Below, in pieces: positions 9,101 through 11,299 of a stretch of 11,299 bases of DNA. The translations under genes and the position numbers were made by a program. The notes beneath the pieces were generated by a model, which searched no databases, was not told the origin of the DNA, and saw only the letters and a program-made list of their open reading frames with translations. Source of the DNA: Bifidobacteriaceae bacterium. Its GTDB lineage: Bacteria > Actinomycetota > Actinomycetes > Actinomycetales > WQXJ01. Positions within the stretch are counted from its first letter, which is position 1. The number at the start of each line of letters is the position of its first letter. The DNA is taken from positions 1-11,299 of the forward strand of contig JAISCU010000056.1 of NCBI GenBank assembly GCA_031265345.1, in the 5' to 3' direction.

Positions 9101-10294
9101 CGAGCCCGGCCCCGGCAGGACGACCGTCTGCCGGCCGGGCAACACGGTCGCGCCGGCTGGCAACCCCGCCGACGGCGAGGTCGGCTCAGACGCGCGGACG
9201 ACCTGCCCCGCAGCGTTGAGCGGCACGTAGGTCTTCGGTTTCGTCTGGGCCGCGTCAGACCATTCCAGGACCGGCCACGAACCCGACACGACGTCGGCTC
9301 TGACCCGGTCTGCCACCGTCCCGCCTTTCCCGACCGCGGGCGTGGTGACCTCGGTGGTTATGGCGGGCGTCCACGGGGTCTGCCTCGCCGAGGCGGTGTG
9401 CACGCCTGACAGAGTCGTGTAGAGGGGTGTGATCACCCGCTGGTGGGCGGTCTCCTCGTGCAGCATGAAGCACGCCTGCGGCACCCCCGCCACCTCGACG
9501 GTGGCGGTCACCTTCTCGTCCGCGACCAGGGCGTGGCGCGCCTTGACAGCGAGCGACACCGCGGCCGCCCCGGTCGCCACCGTTTTCGAGGTGGTCCCGT
9601 CCGCGAACGTGGCGTTCCCGGACGTGATCGCCACCGTGGCGGCGTACCCGGCGAGGAAACCCGCGTCACCCCGTCCGAGGGTCCCGCCGGTGATCTTCGC
9701 GGCCTGACCGCCTCCCACAACCCCCGCCCAGATCCTGGACCCGGCCACGTCCACCTCAACGTAGGCGTCTTTCGGGCGGGCCTGCCCCGCCTCGGCCACA
9801 AGCTGGTTGAACCGGGCCGGGTAGGTGACCGGGATGCCGGTGTGGTATTCGGCGCGCGCGAACTGGGACAGGGACACCAGGGTTTGGGTGTCGGTGTCCG
9901 TCAGGTGGCGGGCCAGCAGGAACGCGATCTGCGCGGTCTTGTCCGGCGCCCCGTTCACGACGCTCCCGCAGACTCTCCGGGCGTTGCCGTCGGACAGCGA
10001 CACGGGCGGCTCCGCGCCGGGGTCGACGCACATCCCGTACACCCCGCCCACGGTCATGTTTCCCCAGAACGTCGTCTCGCCCTGGTAGGTGCCCCATTCC
10101 CCGGTGACGTACTCGGCCGCGGCCGCCGGGGTCAGGGCCAGCGGCGCGCCGGCCGCCGCCAACACGACAGCCGCAACAGCCAGGACGAGACGGCGGCCCC
10201 TCCCCGGCCGGCGCCGGCGGCTGCCGAGGGTGCGGTGTAAGGGTCCGGCTGCCGCACGGCGGCCGGGCGGTTGGTGCTGGTGGTGTTGGTTCAT
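6110..10294 (-). CDS. Large LPXTG-anchored multi-module surface protein
   Basis: Secreted and probably linked to peptidoglycan by a sortase; the 1394 residues suggest an adhesin. The ATG at 10294 has GGAAGGA (10300-10306) 5 bases upstream. Residues 1-35 are His/Gln- then Arg-rich, 36-54 are hydrophobic, and signal peptidase would cut near AAAA (57-60). The mature start carries YGMCVDPG (C89) and a second cysteine at 109. Tandem beta-sandwich-like modules follow, starting near residues 306, 454, 595, 738, 883, 1035 and 1210. The last ones end in CGEASET and CGEPSET, as in Ig-like repeats of other actinobacterial LPXTG proteins. The C-terminus is a Pro-rich linker, LPRTG (1356-1360), a membrane helix (VLGFAGMAVLLLIVGAGVLA) and a basic tail (ARRRSQKRAGS). 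It is first in a coupled operon with a methyltransferase. No sortase or pilin partner is visible, and the ligand is unknown. Confidence 0.92.
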   Translation of the reverse strand: MNQHHQHQPPGRRAAAGPLHRTLGSRRRRPGRGRRLVLAVAAVVLAAAGAPLALTPAAAAEYVTGEWGTYQGETTFWGNMTVGGVYGMCVDPGAEPPVSLSDGNARRVCGSVVNGAPDKTAQIAFLLARHLTDTDTQTLVSLSQFARAEYHTGIPVTYPARFNQLVAEAGQARPKDAYVEVDVAGSRIWAGVVGGGQAAKITGGTLGRGDAGFLAGYAATVAITSGNATFADGTTSKTVATGAAAVSLAVKARHALVADEKVTATVEVAGVPQACFMLHEETAHQRVITPLYTTLSGVHTASARQTPWTPAITTEVTTPAVGKGGTVADRVRADVVSGSWPVLEWSDAAQTKPKTYVPLNAAGQVVRASEPTSPSAGLPAGATVLPGRQTVVLPGPGSWQAANVVLPQSAGSGYYSLRWCLDPADQGGNAKYMTGGPYCDQYFSATELFTVPMTLAVITKVPAARVGKGSPADDTVTVSLPAPPDQWMTGPDGKPVTVKARGTLYGSSVPSAEQAEPPAGAAKLGQATVDVALPTSGRDPVTVPAPAGFDLAGSAHWTWVWEIRRADQTPAVAALLAGDAKDRFGRADESGHTPMSIAIASTLPDQHQAKGAAPDDAITLTLPDENDQWIALPDGKPATVKATGAFYAGSKSSFAISQAPPPGAKVLGTASVDVALPTSGRDPVTVPAPVGFAVPSSQYGTWVWKVVRAEQSPAVAALLDNDATDRFGQVLETHVTQMDLAIESVAAAATIPEPGKGSTAEVCDSVWVEHTSPEDLWLNQWGTDQPVQVKVDGSLHHAAVPSAQTLIPGDAPVADEYELVFTAAGRDNAQRVCHTIKHGDYGAFGFAWRIDLDKQPAKTKDFLSQGTQTPLWLPAETTMARRTPVIHTAATMRPATNNGAEEIFLTDEIWQTGWPDGPNDTDTHAAVGHTGWDGYGPWEPDGQTITVELWRVEGDVTPESCSADNPNAKLVAVNTATPAATTWGGSQKVSGSRFKAEGGDATYTFVVTWAGDARTEPHKSICGEASETISLVREAPKFATELVTAKNPGSDEKTASSRTEPITIEPGAELVDVLHAWRPDTDARPADMTGWEATWEAFFIPAATNNSDGIGDGGVNGDRPEGPPNAEPGPAEPAAVAQALCAPETRFWASAEPVPVTKAGSYRSPAFTAPDQAGTVLVVETVTDSSGAQPKAVRRGLCGEPSETAIIAAPRIATTAPAEAVTGEMVKDEAALTGSFPEGTTVEFWYQHTKFANPDAPPGDLGCAAPDPDDMEGAVKIGQVVLDHQIRDGDTEKLFSPEFTSDQPGCTWIKEIAWAPAAGPDRQILAQGKFGTLSERTVWRQPPESPPPSAPPEPGLPRTGPAGVLGFAGMAVLLLIVGAGVLAARRRSQKRAGS
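7646..8935 (-). repeat. Tandem ~141-residue modules in the surface protein
   Basis: Three modules of the surface protein align from Met454, Met595 and Met738, with spacings of 141 and 143 residues. Modules 1 and 2 share DVALPTSGRDPVTVPAP, a W-T/G-WVWxxxRAxQ(T/S)PAVAALL segment and D-RFG near the end, as well as DDxxTxxLPxxxDQW near the start. The third is strongly diverged but keeps its start and a PSAQ segment. The DNA copies differ at many positions, so the duplication is old and kept by selection rather than a recent slippage event. Confidence 0.8.
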
Positions 10295-10311
10295 GACGGT
10301 CCTTCCGCGCG

Positions 10312-10332
10312 CCAAACCGTCGGCCGGTTTGG
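10312..10332. promoter_or_regulatory. Perfect palindrome in divergent intergenic region, candidate operator
   Basis: Arms CCAAACCG and CGGTTTGG (8 bp, perfect) flank a 5-base centre (TCGGC). The site lies just upstream of the surface-protein ribosome binding site (10300-10306) and between two divergent transcription units. Its outer edge forms a GATC (10332-10335). The position and symmetry suit a repressor site or a leader hairpin. The helix-turn-helix protein encoded at 10574-10939 is the obvious local candidate to bind it, but that is inference. I see no convincing -10/-35 boxes. Confidence 0.45.
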
Positions 10333-10440
10333 ATCAATCGGAGACCCCGCCGGCGCGTTGGCGCGGCCGGGGCCGTGGTCGCCGTCAAGGTGCTCGCCGC
10401 CGCCCCAACCCCGGCGGCCGGCTCGGCGCACCTGCCGCCC

Positions 10441-10581
10441 ATGACCGAAACTGATCCGCTCGCGCCGTTGGAGGCGCGGATAGCGGACGCCATCAACACC
10501 GGCGACATACCCCTCGCCGACCGTCTGCGCCGCCAATGGGTCCGCGCCCACCTGCTTGAGAAGGTGACCCGCCGTGCCTGA
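10441..10581 (+). CDS. Small 46-residue helical protein
   Basis: Begins MTETDPLAPLEARIADAINTG and continues with a charged helical stretch (PLADRLRRQW, AHLLEKVTRRA). It is probably two helices, with no signal peptide or membrane segment. I do not recognise it. The ATG at 10441 has no strong ribosome binding site; an in-frame GTG at 10375 would add 22 Ala/Pro-rich residues and is less protein-like. Its stop overlaps the start of the next gene by 8 bases (10574-10581), and it contains that gene's ribosome binding site (GAGAAGGTGA, 10558-10567). This arrangement supports it as a real, coupled gene. It is transcribed divergently from the surface operon. Confidence 0.6.
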   Translation: MTETDPLAPLEARIADAINTGDIPLADRLRRQWVRAHLLEKVTRRA

Positions 10582-10939
10582 GATCACCCCAACCCAAGTC
10601 CACAACCTGCTCGTCAGGACCCACGAATACATGGCGTCCAGCAAACAAACCGGGCAAACCCGCGACCGGCTCGGCCACCTGCTGTTGGACACCGCCCGGC
10701 AAGCCAAGACCAGCCCCAGGGACCTGTCCGCAGTCACCGGCCTGCACCACGCCACAATCCGCGCGCTCATCTCACGCGCCGCCGGTAACGGCTCCCCAGA
10801 CGGACGGACCCAACCCGCGGCCATACGCGCCCAACCCGCCCGCACGGCTTCGGCGGCGGTCGCGAGCGCTCCCACGCCCAGGGCCGGTTCGGCTGCCGCC
10901 GCGCCGCGCCGCGCGGCCGGGCCCGGAATGGGGCTTTAG
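10574..10939 (+). CDS. Small helix-turn-helix-like protein with disordered tail
   Basis: 121 residues from the GTG at 10574, 6 bases after GAGAAGGTGA inside the preceding gene. Residues 1-75 or so are helical. TSPRDLSAVTGLHHATIRAL is spaced like a helix-turn-helix (short helix, turn at the Gly, recognition helix HHATIRALISR), so DNA binding is likely. The rest is Ala/Arg/Pro-rich and probably disordered, ending AAPRRAAGPGMGL. That end matches the relaxase tail (AAPRRSDPGLGL) closely. It could be a regulator of the divergent surface operon or a relaxosome accessory protein. I assign the fold from the motif only and cannot name a family. Confidence 0.7.
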   Translation: MPEITPTQVHNLLVRTHEYMASSKQTGQTRDRLGHLLLDTARQAKTSPRDLSAVTGLHHATIRALISRAAGNGSPDGRTQPAAIRAQPARTASAAVASAPTPRAGSAAAAPRRAAGPGMGL

Positions 10940-10979
10940 CGGCCGCGCCGACGTGGCGCCCGCCGGTGGTGGACCCTGG

Positions 10980-11186
10980 TCAGACTTCTGCGAGGACCCG
11001 CCGCATCGCGGCCGCCTCGGATTCCGTGACAGACAGTTTGAAACGTGCCTTGACGAGGATTTGAAGGACCACGAAGCGTTTGCGGTAGTCGTGCGCCGGG
11101 TTGTCCGGCAGCCACTCGGCGGCGTTCCGGTCGCCTTTCGACGTGTTCGCTTTGACCGAAACGGCAAGCAGATTCGCGGGCCAATT
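10980..11186 (-). pseudogene. 3' remnant of an HNH (DUF1524-type) endonuclease gene
   Basis: The minus strand reads NWPANLLAVSVKANTSKGDR, then AAEWLPDNPAHDYRKRFVV, and ends AMRRVLAEV before TGA at 10980-10982 (68 residues). This is the characteristic C-terminus of actinobacterial HNH nucleases of the DUF1524 type: an N-L-x-A-V...AN.SKGD segment, then WLP.N, a Tyr-containing stretch, and a terminal helix. Directly upstream is an in-frame TAG (11187-11189) and no start codon in a sensible place, so the 5' part, including the catalytic His region, is missing. The break lies only about 15 bases from the inverted repeat at 11202-11270, which suggests an insertion or recombination there cut the gene. 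The frame overlaps longer low-complexity readings on the same strand that are not genes. Confidence 0.7.
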
Positions 11187-11201
11187 CTATGAGCAGCGGG
11201 T

Positions 11202-11270
11202 GGTTATGCGCAGCGGCGGGATGGCGGCGCTGGTGGTGTGGTTGCGGGAGGGCCGCCGCTGCGCATAACC
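11202..11270. repeat. Perfect 18-bp inverted repeat with 33-base spacer
   Basis: The left arm GGTTATGCGCAGCGGCGG (11202-11219) is exactly repeated in reverse complement as CCGCCGCTGCGCATAACC (11253-11270). The spacer (11220-11252) is G-rich on the plus strand (GGTGGTGTGGTTGCGGGAGG). No T-run follows either arm, so it does not look like an ordinary intrinsic terminator. It could be a recombination or attachment site, the end of a transposon-like element, a minimal non-autonomous element, or an origin hairpin. It sits beside a truncated nuclease gene. Confidence 0.8.
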
Positions 11271-11299
11271 GGTTCGGCTAGACGACTCCCTTGAGCCAA

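Noticed and set aside
1..11299. CRISPR array, tRNA, rRNA or insertion-sequence transposase
   Set aside because: No regularly spaced repeats, no tRNA-like cloverleaf or rRNA sequence noticed, and no transposase motifs in any frame I read.

Overview
The window is very GC-rich DNA, roughly 70% by eye, with strong codon bias, GTG starts, an LPXTG-anchored surface protein and an actinobacterial-style MobF (TrwC/TraI-like) relaxase. This points to an Actinomycetota host, probably Micrococcales or Actinomycetales. The content looks like part of an integrative or mobilizable element that has partly decayed. No integrase, coupling protein or T4SS gene is visible here.

Layout. 1-895: no recognisable gene. 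896-4254 (+): a MobF relaxase-helicase pseudogene with three independent lesions: a His-to-Pro change in the metal-binding triad, a TGA in place of a conserved Trp codon, and an internal out-of-frame deletion. 4348-5013 (+): an intact 221-residue protein of unknown function. Facing it on the minus strand is a tightly coupled three-gene unit, read from 10294 down to 5149: a 1394-residue secreted LPRTG-anchored surface protein of tandem beta-type modules, a phage-type Dam N6-adenine methyltransferase, and a 148-residue unknown protein. Both junctions are 4-bp stop/start overlaps (GTGA and ATGA). Divergent from this unit are two small overlapping plus-strand genes (10441-10581 and 10574-10939); the second looks like a helix-turn-helix protein. 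The intergenic region between the divergent units holds a perfect 8-bp-arm palindrome abutting a GATC. At the right edge lies the 3' remnant of an HNH/DUF1524-type nuclease gene on the minus strand, cut off beside a perfect 18-bp inverted repeat.

How the parts may work together. The relaxase would once have nicked and led DNA transfer, probably using a transfer apparatus encoded elsewhere. The surface protein may mediate cell-cell contact, and the methyltransferase may protect or mark the element. The most striking unexplained signal is a shared extreme C-terminus, P-[GS]-[LM]-G-[LM], on the relaxase, the helix-turn-helix protein and the 148-residue protein. All three tails are preceded by an Arg-containing, Pro-rich stretch. 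This could be a common export tag for conjugative transfer.
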